In this document: positions 36,416 to 44,601 of the stretch, piece by piece
How positions within the stretch are numbered: position 1 is the first letter of the stretch
Layout of the letters: each line of letters opens with the position of its first letter
Assembly (NCBI RefSeq): GCF_000336555.1
Contig: NZ_KB375281.1
Span: forward strand, 3,571,848 to 3,635,847
DNA: 64,000 nt
Source: Afipia clevelandensis ATCC 49720
Lineage (GTDB): Bacteria > Pseudomonadota > Alphaproteobacteria > Rhizobiales > Xanthobacteraceae
Reading direction: 5' to 3'
The notes under the pieces: generated by a model
Told to the model about the DNA's origin: nothing
The model's input: the letters and a program-made list of their open reading frames with translations, nothing else
The model's database searches: none
Translations under genes and position numbers: made by a program

Positions 36416-38530
36416 ATGATCTACGAGCACGGCACCGAGGAAAAGGTCAAAGTCGAACTCGATAATTTCGAGCACGGCTTTCCGGAGGGCTTCGGCCCCG
36501 GCTGGTGGGGCCATCTCGCCTATCTGATCGGCATCTGTTTTGCGGTGTTCCAGTTGATCATCGCGGCGTGGAATTTTCTCCCCAGCCAGGCGGTGCGCGG
36601 CATCCATGTCGGCTTCCTGCTGCTGCTGACCTTCGGTCTGATCGCCAATTTCACCGCGAAGACGAATTTCCAGCGCGCGATCGGCTGGATCATCGGCGGA
36701 GTTGGATTTTTCTGCGGTCTCTATCAGTACATTTTCTATGCGGAACTGATTCAGCGCGACGGCGATCCGACCCGGCTCGATCTCGTGGTCGGCACGGTGC
36801 TCGGCATCCTGATCTTCGAGGGCGTGCGCCGGATGATGGGCCTGGCGCTGCCGCTGATGTGCGGCGCGTGTCTGCTGTACTGGTTCTTCGGCCAGTATCT
36901 GCCGTCGCCGCTGAACCATCGTGGCTACGATTTCGATCAGATCGTGACGCATCTGTCCTACGGCACCGAAGGTTTTTATGGCGTGCCGATCTATGTTTCG
37001 GCGACCTATATCTTCCTGTTCATCCTGTTCGGCTCGTTCCTCGAACGCGCGGGCATGATCAAGCTGTTCACTGACGTCTCGCTCGGCCTGTTCGGCGGCA
37101 CGCGCGGCGGTCCGGCGAAGGTGGCCGTGGTCGCATCGGGCATGATGGGCACGATTTCCGGTTCGGGTGTCGCCAACGTCGTCACCGTCGGCCAGTTCAC
37201 GATTCCGCTAATGATCAAGTTCGGCTATCGCCGCGCCTTCGCGGCCGGTGTCGAGGCCACTGCCTCGATGGGCGGGCAGATCATGCCGCCTGTGATGGGC
37301 GCGGTCGCCTTCATCATGGCCGAGACTCTCGGCGTCGATTACTCGGTGATCGTCAAAGCCGCTGTCATTCCGGCGGTCCTCTACTTCGCGTCCGCATTCT
37401 GGATGGTGCATCTGGAAGCCGGCAAGTACGGCCTCACCGGCATGAAGAAGGACGAGATTCCGAGTGCGCTGAAGGCGCTGACCAAGGGCTGGTATCTCGT
37501 GCTGCCGCTGGCTGCGCTGGTGTTCATGCTGTTCGAGGGCTTCACCCCGCTTTACGCCGGTTCGATGGGCCTTGCGCTGACGGTCGCGCTGATTCTCGGC
37601 GCGAGCATCGTGCTCGGCTTTTCGAGCGTGGCGCTGCGTTACGTGTTCTGGATCGGCCTCGCGCTGATCGCCGGATCGTTGTTCCGCAACGGCACCTCGG
37701 TGGATATCCGCTATGTCGCGGCCATTGTCGGCGCGCTGGTGCTGATCGCTGCGCTGACCCGCGGCGGCCGCGCGACACTGACGGCCTGCCGCGACTCGCT
37801 GGCGGACAGCGCCAAGTCCGCGCTCACCGTCGGCATGGCCTGCGCCATCGTCGGCACCATCATCGGCATGATGACGCAGACCGGTGTCGGCACCATTTTC
37901 GGAAGCTGGGTGATCGGGCTTGGCGAAAAGAGCCTGTTCCTTGCGCTGATCATGACCATGCTGCTGTCGATCGTGCTCGGCACCGGCATCCCCACCATTC
38001 CGACCTATATCATCGTCGCCGCATTGGCCGCGCCGGCACTCGCCAAGCTGGGTGTGCCGCTGATCATCAGCCATATGTTCGCGTTCTACTACGGCATCAT
38101 GGCCGATCTATCGCCGCCGGTGGCGCTGGCCGCACTGGCCGCGGCGCCCATCGCCAAGGAAAATCCGGACAAGATCGGCTGGGAGGCGATGCGGATCGCA
38201 TTGGCCGGGTACGTCATCCCGTTCATCGCGGTTTATTCGCCGGCGCTGATGCTGCAGCCTGGCGACCCGATGCAGGCCTCGCTCGGCTTCTATGGCGCGG
38301 TGGCTTACGCCTTTGTCAAGGCGCTGGTCGCCATCGGCCTGTTCGGCATGGTTGCCATCGGCTACCTGTTTACGCGCATGAGTGTTGCCGAGCGGATTGC
38401 GTGCTTTATCGCCGCGCTGTTGCTGCTCGGCGAATTCACCTACAGCGACGAACTCGGCTTTGCGCTCGCGATTGCCGCTGTGATCTGGCAGTGGCGCAAA
38501 AAGCCGGCGCAGGTCGCTGCCAGCGCATGA
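36416..38530 (+). CDS. TRAP transporter permease, fused DctQ-DctM type (TAXI)
   Basis: The 704-residue protein has about 17 membrane helices. The N-terminal third corresponds to the small DctQ-like subunit and the remainder to the DctM-like subunit; the fused form is typical of TAXI systems. Recognisable segments are GGTRGGPAKVAVVASGMMGTISGSGVANVVTVG, PPVMGAVAFIMAE, GTGIPTIPTYIIVAALAAPAL and MADLSPPVALAALAAAPIAKENP in the transport domain. It takes substrates from the TAXI protein in symport with sodium or protons. It is 128 bases after the binding protein and 20 bases before the DUF1850-TPR gene. Confidence 0.95.
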   Translation: MIYEHGTEEKVKVELDNFEHGFPEGFGPGWWGHLAYLIGICFAVFQLIIAAWNFLPSQAVRGIHVGFLLLLTFGLIANFTAKTNFQRAIGWIIGGVGFFCGLYQYIFYAELIQRDGDPTRLDLVVGTVLGILIFEGVRRMMGLALPLMCGACLLYWFFGQYLPSPLNHRGYDFDQIVTHLSYGTEGFYGVPIYVSATYIFLFILFGSFLERAGMIKLFTDVSLGLFGGTRGGPAKVAVVASGMMGTISGSGVANVVTVGQFTIPLMIKFGYRRAFAAGVEATASMGGQIMPPVMGAVAFIMAETLGVDYSVIVKAAVIPAVLYFASAFWMVHLEAGKYGLTGMKKDEIPSALKALTKGWYLVLPLAALVFMLFEGFTPLYAGSMGLALTVALILGASIVLGFSSVALRYVFWIGLALIAGSLFRNGTSVDIRYVAAIVGALVLIAALTRGGRATLTACRDSLADSAKSALTVGMACAIVGTIIGMMTQTGVGTIFGSWVIGLGEKSLFLALIMTMLLSIVLGTGIPTIPTYIIVAALAAPALAKLGVPLIISHMFAFYYGIMADLSPPVALAALAAAPIAKENPDKIGWEAMRIALAGYVIPFIAVYSPALMLQPGDPMQASLGFYGAVAYAFVKALVAIGLFGMVAIGYLFTRMSVAERIACFIAALLLLGEFTYSDELGFALAIAAVIWQWRKKPAQVAASA

Positions 38531-38550
38531 CCTGATCGCGTGAGGTAACC

Positions 38551-39684
38551 GTGGGTCTCTGTCTCGCCAGCGCAGGCGTCGTCAAGTCGCTTGCGGTGGC
38601 GTCGTTCATGCTGTCATGGACCCATTCGGTGGAGAAGATCGAGTGGCAGGAAGACTGGCGCGTCACGCCGCAGGGTCTCGAAATCGTGGAAGCGCGGGTC
38701 AAGGGTTCGGGCGCGGGGATGGAGCCGCCGCCGGAGGCGCGGCTGGCCAATGGCTGGTTTCACTGGACGCCGAAACTGCCGGTCCTTCCCGAGGTCGCGC
38801 TCGGAAATTCCGGAATGGCGGGAGAGTGGCGGCTCTGCAGCGGCGGCGTCTGCCAGACGCTGTCCGGCATTCTCGGAATGCCTGCCGGTCCCGTGACCAC
38901 GATGCGGGCCTGCGACATGCCGGCGAATGTGAAGATCGGCGACGCCGCGCCGATGACCAACAGCGCGATAGCCGCGGAGCATGTTGCGGTTCTGATCGCG
39001 CGTGCGGGAGCGCTTGTCGAGGCAAAGCAGTTCGACAAGGCCATCGACAGCTACGACGAGGCGATCAGGCTCGATCCGAACAGCGCACGCCTGTTCGCGC
39101 TGCGCGCTGCGGCCTTCGCCTCCATGCACGAGCCGCGTCTTGCGATCCGCGATTACACCGAATCCGTCCGTCTTGATCCCGGCGTGATGAAGACCTATAC
39201 CGACCGCGCCGCGGTCTTCAGACGAATCCGGCGCTTCGATCTTGCGATCGACGATCTCACCGAAGCCCTTCGTCGCGATCCTGCTTCCGCCGATCTCTAT
39301 GACAGCCGTGGCCAGGTCTATGCGCACAACAATGCGTATGACCGCGCCATCGCGGACTACAACGAAGCCATCCGGTTGCGGCCCGCCGCCGCGTTTTATC
39401 TCAATCGCGGCATCGCCCGGCAGCTTAAGGACGAACTCGACCCGGCGATTGCGGATTACAACAAGGCGATCGAACTCGATGGCAAGCTGGCGCTGGCCTA
39501 CAACAACCGCGGCATGGCGCTGCGTGCGCAGGGGCACCGCCCGCGCGCGCTGGCCGACTTCACAACGGCGATCAGGCTCGATCCGACCCTCGACGTTGCA
39601 GTTGCGCATCGCAAGGATCTGGCCCGGGAGATCGAGCGCCTCGGCGCGCGGATGCCGCTGAAGGGCAAAGACACCGGCCGATAG
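38551..39684 (+). CDS. DUF1850-TPR fusion protein linked to TRAP transporter
   Basis: The GTG start has GAGGTAACC before it and lies 20 bases after the permease stop. The 377-residue product starts with a DUF1850 domain (about 1-135: SFMLSWTHSVEKIEWQEDWRV, then EARVKGSGAGMEPPPEARL, GWFHWTPKLPVLPEVALG), a small domain usually encoded as a separate protein of 130-170 residues next to TAXI-TRAP genes. A linker and about five TPR motifs (150-360, e.g. AIDSYDEAIRLDPNSA and AIADYNKAIELD) follow. No clear signal peptide cleavage site is seen, though the N-terminus is hydrophobic. The TPR part suggests a protein-binding role. Unusual architecture. Confidence 0.88.
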   Translation: MGLCLASAGVVKSLAVASFMLSWTHSVEKIEWQEDWRVTPQGLEIVEARVKGSGAGMEPPPEARLANGWFHWTPKLPVLPEVALGNSGMAGEWRLCSGGVCQTLSGILGMPAGPVTTMRACDMPANVKIGDAAPMTNSAIAAEHVAVLIARAGALVEAKQFDKAIDSYDEAIRLDPNSARLFALRAAAFASMHEPRLAIRDYTESVRLDPGVMKTYTDRAAVFRRIRRFDLAIDDLTEALRRDPASADLYDSRGQVYAHNNAYDRAIADYNEAIRLRPAAAFYLNRGIARQLKDELDPAIADYNKAIELDGKLALAYNNRGMALRAQGHRPRALADFTTAIRLDPTLDVAVAHRKDLAREIERLGARMPLKGKDTGR

Positions 39685-39732
39685 GCGCAACAACGGGAAT
39701 TTTTTGTTCATTCTGACCGGACTTGTTCCGGG

Positions 39733-39770
39733 CATCCACGTCTTCTAGGCTCCAACGCAAGACGTGGATG
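39733..39770. repeat. Palindromic repeat before prpE
   Basis: CATCCACGTCTT pairs perfectly with AAGACGTGGATG across a 14-base loop. The preceding GGACTTGTTCCGGG shares the core of the repeat at 36320. It falls between the DUF1850-TPR stop and the prpE start. Confidence 0.7.
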
Positions 39771-39814
39771 GCCGGGATCAACGCGGCCATGATGACGGAG
39801 TTCAAAGCAGACCC

Positions 39815-41725
39815 ATGACCGCCATTTCCAACAGCCGCTACGCCGAAATCCATGCGCGCTCATTGCGCGATCCGGAGGGATTCTGGGCCGAGGCCGCGCG
39901 CGAGATCGACTGGATCGAACCGGCGAAGAAAGTCTTCGATCCGTCCATGGGCCTTTATGGCCGCTGGTTCGCGGGGGGTGTGGTAAACACCTGCTACAAC
40001 GCGCTGGATCGTCATGTCGCGGGCGGCCGCGCCAGCCAGCTTGCGCTGATTCATGACTCGCCGCTGACCAACACCGTTACGAAGTTCACTTATGCGGAAT
40101 TGCTGCACGAGGTGCAGACACTGGCCGCCGTGATGCAGGATTTCGGCGTGGTGAAGGGCGACCGCGTCATTCTTTATATGCCCATGGTGCCGCAGGCGAT
40201 GGTGGCGATGCTGGCCTGCGCCCGCATCGGCGCCATTCACTCCGTGGTGTTCGGCGGCTTTGCAGCGAAGGAACTGGCCACCCGCATCGAGGATGCCGAG
40301 CCGAAACTCATTCTCTCCGCAAGCTGCGGCTTGGAGCCGGGCCGCATCGTTCAATACAAGCCGCTGCTGGACGAGGCGATTAATCTCTCCAGCGTGAAGC
40401 CGCAGGCCTGCATCATCCTGCAGCGTCCGCAGCAGGCCTGCGATCTGATCAAGGGCCGCGATCACGACTGGGGCGAGCTGCGCGAGGCGGCGATCAAGGC
40501 GAAGAAGCTTGCTGCCTGCGTGCCGGTGCTGGCGACCGATCCGCTGTACATTCTTTACACATCAGGCACGACCGGAAAGCCGAAGGGCGTGGTGCGCGAC
40601 AATGGCGGGCACCTCGTCGCGCTGAAATGGTCCATGTTCAATCTCTATGGTGTGAAGCCGGGCGAGGTATGGTGGTGCGGCTCCGATATCGGCTGGGTGG
40701 TCGGTCACAGCTACATCATTTACGGACCGCTTTTTCATGGCGCGACCTCGATCATGTACGAGGGCAAGCCGGTCGGCACGCCCGACGCCGGCGCGTTCTG
40801 GCGCGTGATCTCGCAGCATGGCGCGGTGGCATTTTTCACAGCGCCCACTGCATTCCGCGCCATCAAGAAGGATGATCCGAACGGCGAGTTCATTCGCAAG
40901 TATGACCTGACGAAATTCCGCACGCTGTTTCTCGCCGGCGAACGGGCCGATCCGCCAACGGTGGAGTGGGCCGAGCAGCAGTTGAAGGTGCCGGTGATCG
41001 ATCACTGGTGGCAGACGGAAACCGGCTGGTGCATCGCCGGCAATCCGGTGGGGCTTGGGACATTGCCGGTCAAGCATGGCTCGCCGACAGTGCCGATGCC
41101 GGGCTATCAGGTGGACGTGGTCGATGAAGCAGCCAAGCCGCTGCCGCCGAACACCATGGGCTCCATCGTCATCAAGCTGCCGCTGCCGCCCGCCAACCTG
41201 CCGACGCTTTGGCAGCAGGACGAGCGCTGCAAGGAAGCGTACTTCACGGAATTCCCCGGCTACTACAAGACCTCCGACGCCGGCTACAAGGATGAGGACG
41301 GCTATGTCTTCGTGATGGGCCGCACCGATGACATCATCAATGTCGCGGGCCATCGTCTCTCCACCGGCGGCATGGAGGAGGTGCTGGCCTCGCATCCGGA
41401 TGTCGCCGAATGCGCGGTGCTCGGCATCAAGGACGCGGTGAAGGGCGAGGTGCCGTGCGGCTTCCTGGTGCTGAAGGCCGGTGTGACCCGGCCTGTGGCG
41501 GAGATCGAAAAGGAAATCGTCGCGCTGGTGCGCGAGAAGATCGGACCCGTGGCCGCGTTCAAGCTCGCGATCACCGTGGCGCGGCTGCCGAAGACGCGCT
41601 CCGGCAAGATCCTGCGCGGGACCATCAAGAAGATCGCCGACGGCGAGCCATGGACCATGCCCGCGACCATCGAGGACCCGATGGTGCTGGAGGAAATCAA
41701 GGCGGCCCTCAGCGGCCGGGCCTGA
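39815..41725 (+). CDS. prpE: Propionyl-CoA synthetase
   Basis: The 636-residue AMP-forming acyl-CoA synthetase begins MTAISNSRYAEIHARSLRD. The adenylation signature YILYTSGTTGKPKGVVRDNGG, the YIIYGPLFHGATSIMYEGKP and WWQTETGWCIAGNP blocks and the GRTDDIINVAGHRLSTGGMEE segment match PrpE/acetyl-CoA synthetase, and the catalytic Lys is in RSGKILRGTIKK. Tandem use of GVVRDNGGH rather than the acetate-specific RPxVLHTTGGYL pattern favours propionate. Genes of the methylcitrate cycle are not adjacent. It lies 130 bases after the TRAP/DUF1850 operon, separated by a repeat, so coexpression is possible but not shown. Confidence 0.93.
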   Translation: MTAISNSRYAEIHARSLRDPEGFWAEAAREIDWIEPAKKVFDPSMGLYGRWFAGGVVNTCYNALDRHVAGGRASQLALIHDSPLTNTVTKFTYAELLHEVQTLAAVMQDFGVVKGDRVILYMPMVPQAMVAMLACARIGAIHSVVFGGFAAKELATRIEDAEPKLILSASCGLEPGRIVQYKPLLDEAINLSSVKPQACIILQRPQQACDLIKGRDHDWGELREAAIKAKKLAACVPVLATDPLYILYTSGTTGKPKGVVRDNGGHLVALKWSMFNLYGVKPGEVWWCGSDIGWVVGHSYIIYGPLFHGATSIMYEGKPVGTPDAGAFWRVISQHGAVAFFTAPTAFRAIKKDDPNGEFIRKYDLTKFRTLFLAGERADPPTVEWAEQQLKVPVIDHWWQTETGWCIAGNPVGLGTLPVKHGSPTVPMPGYQVDVVDEAAKPLPPNTMGSIVIKLPLPPANLPTLWQQDERCKEAYFTEFPGYYKTSDAGYKDEDGYVFVMGRTDDIINVAGHRLSTGGMEEVLASHPDVAECAVLGIKDAVKGEVPCGFLVLKAGVTRPVAEIEKEIVALVREKIGPVAAFKLAITVARLPKTRSGKILRGTIKKIADGEPWTMPATIEDPMVLEEIKAALSGRA

Positions 41726-41739
41726 CAGAGGAGACGACA

Positions 41740-41946
41740 ATGAACGAGGACGTCTTCAACACCAGCGTGCGCAAGTTTCTCAAGCAGGTCGGCGTGACCT
41801 CGCAGCGCCAGATCGAAAAGGCGGTGCGTGATGCGGTCGCTTCCGGCAAGCTGAAAGGTGGCGAAAAGCTGCCCGCCAAAATGGTGCTCACCATCGACGG
41901 AGTTGCGCTATCTTTCACGGTCGATGGCGAAATCGAGCTTGGATAG
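41740..41946 (+). CDS. DUF6494 family small protein
   Basis: The 68-residue soluble protein starts at an ATG with AGAGGAG 7 bases upstream, 14 bases after the prpE stop, so it is probably in the same transcript. The pattern MNEDVFNTSVRKFLKQVGVTS, then RDAVASGKL and VLTIDGVALSFTVDGEIELG fits a short conserved family I associate with DUF6494. Function not known; the link with prpE is by position. Confidence 0.8.
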   Translation: MNEDVFNTSVRKFLKQVGVTSQRQIEKAVRDAVASGKLKGGEKLPAKMVLTIDGVALSFTVDGEIELG

Positions 41947-41970
41947 GCTCAAGACCCAGCCACGGTCGTC

Positions 41971-42030
41971 ATCACCGGGCTTGACCCGGTGATCCCGATT
42001 GGTTGAGTACGGTGCCAGCCCCATCGGGAT
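41971..42030. repeat. Compound palindromic repeat
   Basis: ATCACCGGG-CTTGA-CCCGGTGAT forms a 9-bp stem, and the following ATCCCGAT pairs with ATCGGGAT 23 bases later. It lies after DUF6494 in a 188-base gap. Its core (CGGGCTTGACCCGG) is like the stems at 36320 and 39720. Confidence 0.6.
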
Positions 42031-42134
42031 GGCCGGACATAGGCAAGCGGAAGCGACGCCGTTCCTCGAACGGCTGTGCCTGGCCATGACAAAACCTGAA
42101 AGGCCCGCTGTGCTGCGGCTCCAAAGGACATCAG

Positions 42135-42413
42135 ATGAACGCATCAACTGCAAAATTTTCCAGCCTGCTTGCTTTCGCCGTTGCCGCGCTGTTGCTGTCG
42201 GCCTGCGCGCAATTCGAGCGCAACACCTCGCCGCAGGCCACCGTGGACGACGACGCCTATTGCCGCGCCAACGGAGGCGAGCCGGGATCGTCCGCCTATG
42301 TGGCCTGCCGCAAGGATCGCGACGTCCAGAGCAGCCGGGCGGCGGGCAGCAACTCGCGGATCGAGCGCTCTCACCGCAATCTGGCGGAAGACATGCTCAA
42401 CAATCCGCGCTAA
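42135..42413 (+). CDS. Small lipoprotein, unknown function
   Basis: The 92-residue protein has a signal peptide with lipobox LLSAC (cleavage before the Cys at about residue 25). The mature part starts AQFERNTSPQATVDDDAYCRANG, has two further cysteines (DAYCRAN and VACRKDRD) and ends with basic and polar residues. CAAAGGACATCAG upstream contains AAGGA at suitable spacing. It may be an outer-membrane lipoprotein. Family not recognised. Confidence 0.8.
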   Translation: MNASTAKFSSLLAFAVAALLLSACAQFERNTSPQATVDDDAYCRANGGEPGSSAYVACRKDRDVQSSRAAGSNSRIERSHRNLAEDMLNNPR

Positions 42414-42460
42414 GGCTATCGGAATGCGGCGCGGATGCCGTGTTCTGTGATGGATATGCG

Positions 42461-42673
42461 ATGGCGGTCAGGGACAGCAACGGCAACGAACTGAAGGACG
42501 GCGACACCGTCGTCGTCATCAAGGACCTGAAGGTCAAGGGTTCGTCCAGCGGACTGAAGCGCGGCACCGTGGTGAAGAACATCCGTCTCACCGGCAATGA
42601 GGACGAGATCGAAGGCCGCACCGACAAGATCAAGGGCCTCGTTCTGCGCACGGAATTTCTCAAGAAGGCGTAG
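42461..42673 (+). CDS. PhnA/YjdM C-terminal domain protein
   Basis: The 70-residue protein (MAVRDSNGNELKDGDTVVVIKDLKVKG in part) is a single SH3-like PhnA domain as at the C-terminus of E. coli YjdM, without the N-terminal zinc ribbon. The GxxLKxGDxVxxIKDLKVKG core and GTVVKNIRL and VLRTEFLKK segments are clear. Despite the old name it is not involved in phosphonate cleavage; its role is unknown. It lies 47 bases after the lipoprotein and 38 before the DsbA-like gene. Confidence 0.88.
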   Translation: MAVRDSNGNELKDGDTVVVIKDLKVKGSSSGLKRGTVVKNIRLTGNEDEIEGRTDKIKGLVLRTEFLKKA

Positions 42674-42711
42674 CGGTCTTTACGCTCGCAGATTTGAAGG
42701 CTGATGATCCC

Positions 42712-43383
42712 ATGAAACTTGCTGCACGGTACACCATCGGTCTCGTGGTCATGGTCCTTGCGACGATGGCGCCGGTGCTCGACTCCGCGCAGACCGCGCC
42801 GGCACAGGGGCAAAGCACGGCCCCGGACATCCTGAGCAAGGATGCGGTGCTGCGCGATCCGGAGATTCCCGCGCTCGGCAATCCCAAGGGCGACATCACC
42901 ATTGTCGAGTTCTTCGATTACCAGTGCCCCTACTGCAAGAAAATCTCGCCGGTGCTGGATCAGGTGCTGAAGGACGACGGCAATGTGCGGCTGGTGCTGA
43001 AGGACTGGCCGATCCTCGGTGATCCGTCGGGCTATGCGGCCCGGCTTGTGCTGGCCACGAAGTATCAGAACAAGTATGAGGCCGCGCACCGCGCGCTGAT
43101 CGTCAAGGTCGGCCGCCTCACCGAAGCTGTGATCGACGAGACGCTGGCGCAGGCCGGCGTCGATGTGACCAAAGCCAAGGCGGACCTCGCGGCGAACAAG
43201 GCGAAGATCGACGCGCTGCTCAAGCGTAACAGCGAGCAGGCGCAAGCGTTCGGCTTTCGCGGCACGCCTGTCTTCATTGTCGGGACGTTCCGCATTCCCG
43301 GCGGCCTGACGGCGGAGCAGTTCAAGCTCGCCATCGCCGATGCGCGGAAGGCGGCGAAGCAGGGCGGCGCAAAGGGGAAGTAG
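42712..43383 (+). CDS. DsbA-family thiol:disulfide oxidoreductase
   Basis: The 223-residue precursor starts at MKLAARYTIG with a signal peptide or anchor (about 1-28). The active-site CPYC is C72-C75 in FFDYQCPYCKK, and the cis-Pro segment is FRGTPVFIVGT. The helical insertion of DsbA/Com1-type proteins is present (AARLVLATKYQNKYEAAHRALI). It oxidises or isomerises cysteines in exported proteins. It follows the PhnA-domain gene and converges with the small gene on the minus strand. Confidence 0.93.
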   Translation: MKLAARYTIGLVVMVLATMAPVLDSAQTAPAQGQSTAPDILSKDAVLRDPEIPALGNPKGDITIVEFFDYQCPYCKKISPVLDQVLKDDGNVRLVLKDWPILGDPSGYAARLVLATKYQNKYEAAHRALIVKVGRLTEAVIDETLAQAGVDVTKAKADLAANKAKIDALLKRNSEQAQAFGFRGTPVFIVGTFRIPGGLTAEQFKLAIADARKAAKQGGAKGK

Positions 43384-43398
43384 ACCGGCTCAAGCCGT

Positions 43399-43638
43399 CT
43401 ACTTGTCAAAACACTGGGCAACGTATTGCGCCAGGTCGCGCCGCGGGACTTTCGCGACCTTCGCGGCATTGTTGCATTCGATCAGCTTCATCTGTTCGGC
43501 GTGGCGCTTTTCGGCGGCCTCGCGGAACTCGGGCGCGACGGTTTTGGGATCGACGATTTTGTCGGCGTGCGCAGGCGCTCCGCTCAGGGTCGCTGCGGCC
43601 AGAAGGGCAAGAAAAAGGGGCGTGAAGCGATGGCGCAT
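43399..43638 (-). CDS. Small exported protein, unknown function
   Basis: The 79-residue product starts at MRHRFTPLF with AAGGGG upstream; a GTG one codon earlier is also possible. A signal peptide ends near APAHADKI. The mature part is a short helical protein (REAAEKRHAEQMKLIECNNAAKVAKVPRRDLAQYVAQC) with two cysteines that may pair. It is convergent with the DsbA-like gene (15 bases between stops). No known family. Confidence 0.75.
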   Translation of the reverse strand: MRHRFTPLFLALLAAATLSGAPAHADKIVDPKTVAPEFREAAEKRHAEQMKLIECNNAAKVAKVPRRDLAQYVAQCFDK

Positions 43639-43702
43639 CACACCCCTTTACCATTGATCTGTGGATCAGGCTACGCGCCGTCCGGCGCATCCTCCAAAAT
43701 GG

Positions 43703-44404
43703 TTATTCGTCCTCGGCCTTCTTGCCGCCGATGGTCTTGAGCTTGGCGAACACCGCGTCCACCTCGAGATCGTCGCGCTGCTTGTCGGAGGCCGGCGAGC
43801 GCTCGTGCTCCTCCTCCTTGCGGGTGGTTTCCGAGGCCGGGAGCAGGGTGGCGCCGCCATACTGCTGGGCTGCCGGCTTTTCCTTGGCCGCGCGCTGCAC
43901 CTCAAAATCAAGCTCGATCTGGGAGCAGAGGCCGAGGGTGACCGGGTCCATCGGGGTCAGGCCGGCGGCGTTCCAGTGGGTGCGCTCGCGGACGCTGGCG
44001 ATAGTGGTCTTGGTGGTGCCGACCAGACGCATGATCTGGCTGTCCTTCAACTCGGGATGGTTGCGGACCAGCCACAGGATCGCGCTCGGGCGCTCGTGGC
44101 GGCGCGAAACCGGGGTGTAGCGCGGGCCCTTTTTCTTCTTCGCTTCCGGCAGGATCACCTTGGATTCGCCGAGTTTGAGGCGATAGTCCGGATCGGCTTC
44201 GCCCTTTTCGATTTCCTCGCGGGTCAACTGGCCGGTGGAGATGGGGTCCATGCCCTTGATGCCCTGCGCGGCGTCGCCGTCGGCAATCGCGCGGATTTCG
44301 AGCGGGTGCATCTTGGTGAATTCGGCCACCTGATCGAAGGTCAGGGCGGTATTATCGACCAGCCAAACGGCCGTCGCCTTCGGCATCAGCGGTGCATTGC
44401 TCAT
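43703..44404 (-). CDS. trcR: Cell-cycle transcriptional regulator TrcR (DUF1013)
   Basis: The 233-residue protein starts at MSNAPLMPKATAVWL with AAGGAG at good spacing. The N-terminal segment ALTFDQVAEFTKMHPLEIRAIADGDAAQGIKGMDP, the central RRHERPSAILWLVRNHPELKDSQIMRLVGTTKTTIASV (helix-turn-helix-like) and the TPMDPVTLGLCSQIELD block are typical of DUF1013, which databases name TrcR. It is confined to alphaproteobacteria and is thought to act on cell-cycle genes. It diverges from ispH. Confidence 0.9.
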   Translation of the reverse strand: MSNAPLMPKATAVWLVDNTALTFDQVAEFTKMHPLEIRAIADGDAAQGIKGMDPISTGQLTREEIEKGEADPDYRLKLGESKVILPEAKKKKGPRYTPVSRRHERPSAILWLVRNHPELKDSQIMRLVGTTKTTIASVRERTHWNAAGLTPMDPVTLGLCSQIELDFEVQRAAKEKPAAQQYGGATLLPASETTRKEEEHERSPASDKQRDDLEVDAVFAKLKTIGGKKAEDE

Positions 44405-44485
44405 GGCAAATCTCCTTTGCGCTTCGCCCGCCAATTTTTTGAGGGGTAAAGCCGTCTGGTCATCGGTGATGACGGGAATTCGTCC

Positions 44486-44516
44486 CTATATAGTCCGCGG
44501 AGGGCGGGCCGTGCAA
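44486..44516 (-). promoter_or_regulatory. Candidate promoter of trcR
   Basis: On the minus strand TTGCAC (44516-44511) and TATATA (44492-44487) are spaced by 18 bases. Transcription would start near 44480, about 76 bases before the trcR start codon. On the plus strand TTGACA at 44532 could serve ispH, but a good -10 is missing. Confidence 0.3.
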
Positions 44517-44601
44517 TGGTTTGGATCGCCCTTGACAGAACCGGGATGGCGGCCCCAAGTCCTTTCCCGAAGCTCCCAAAACGCTTGATTCCGGCTGAAA
44601 A

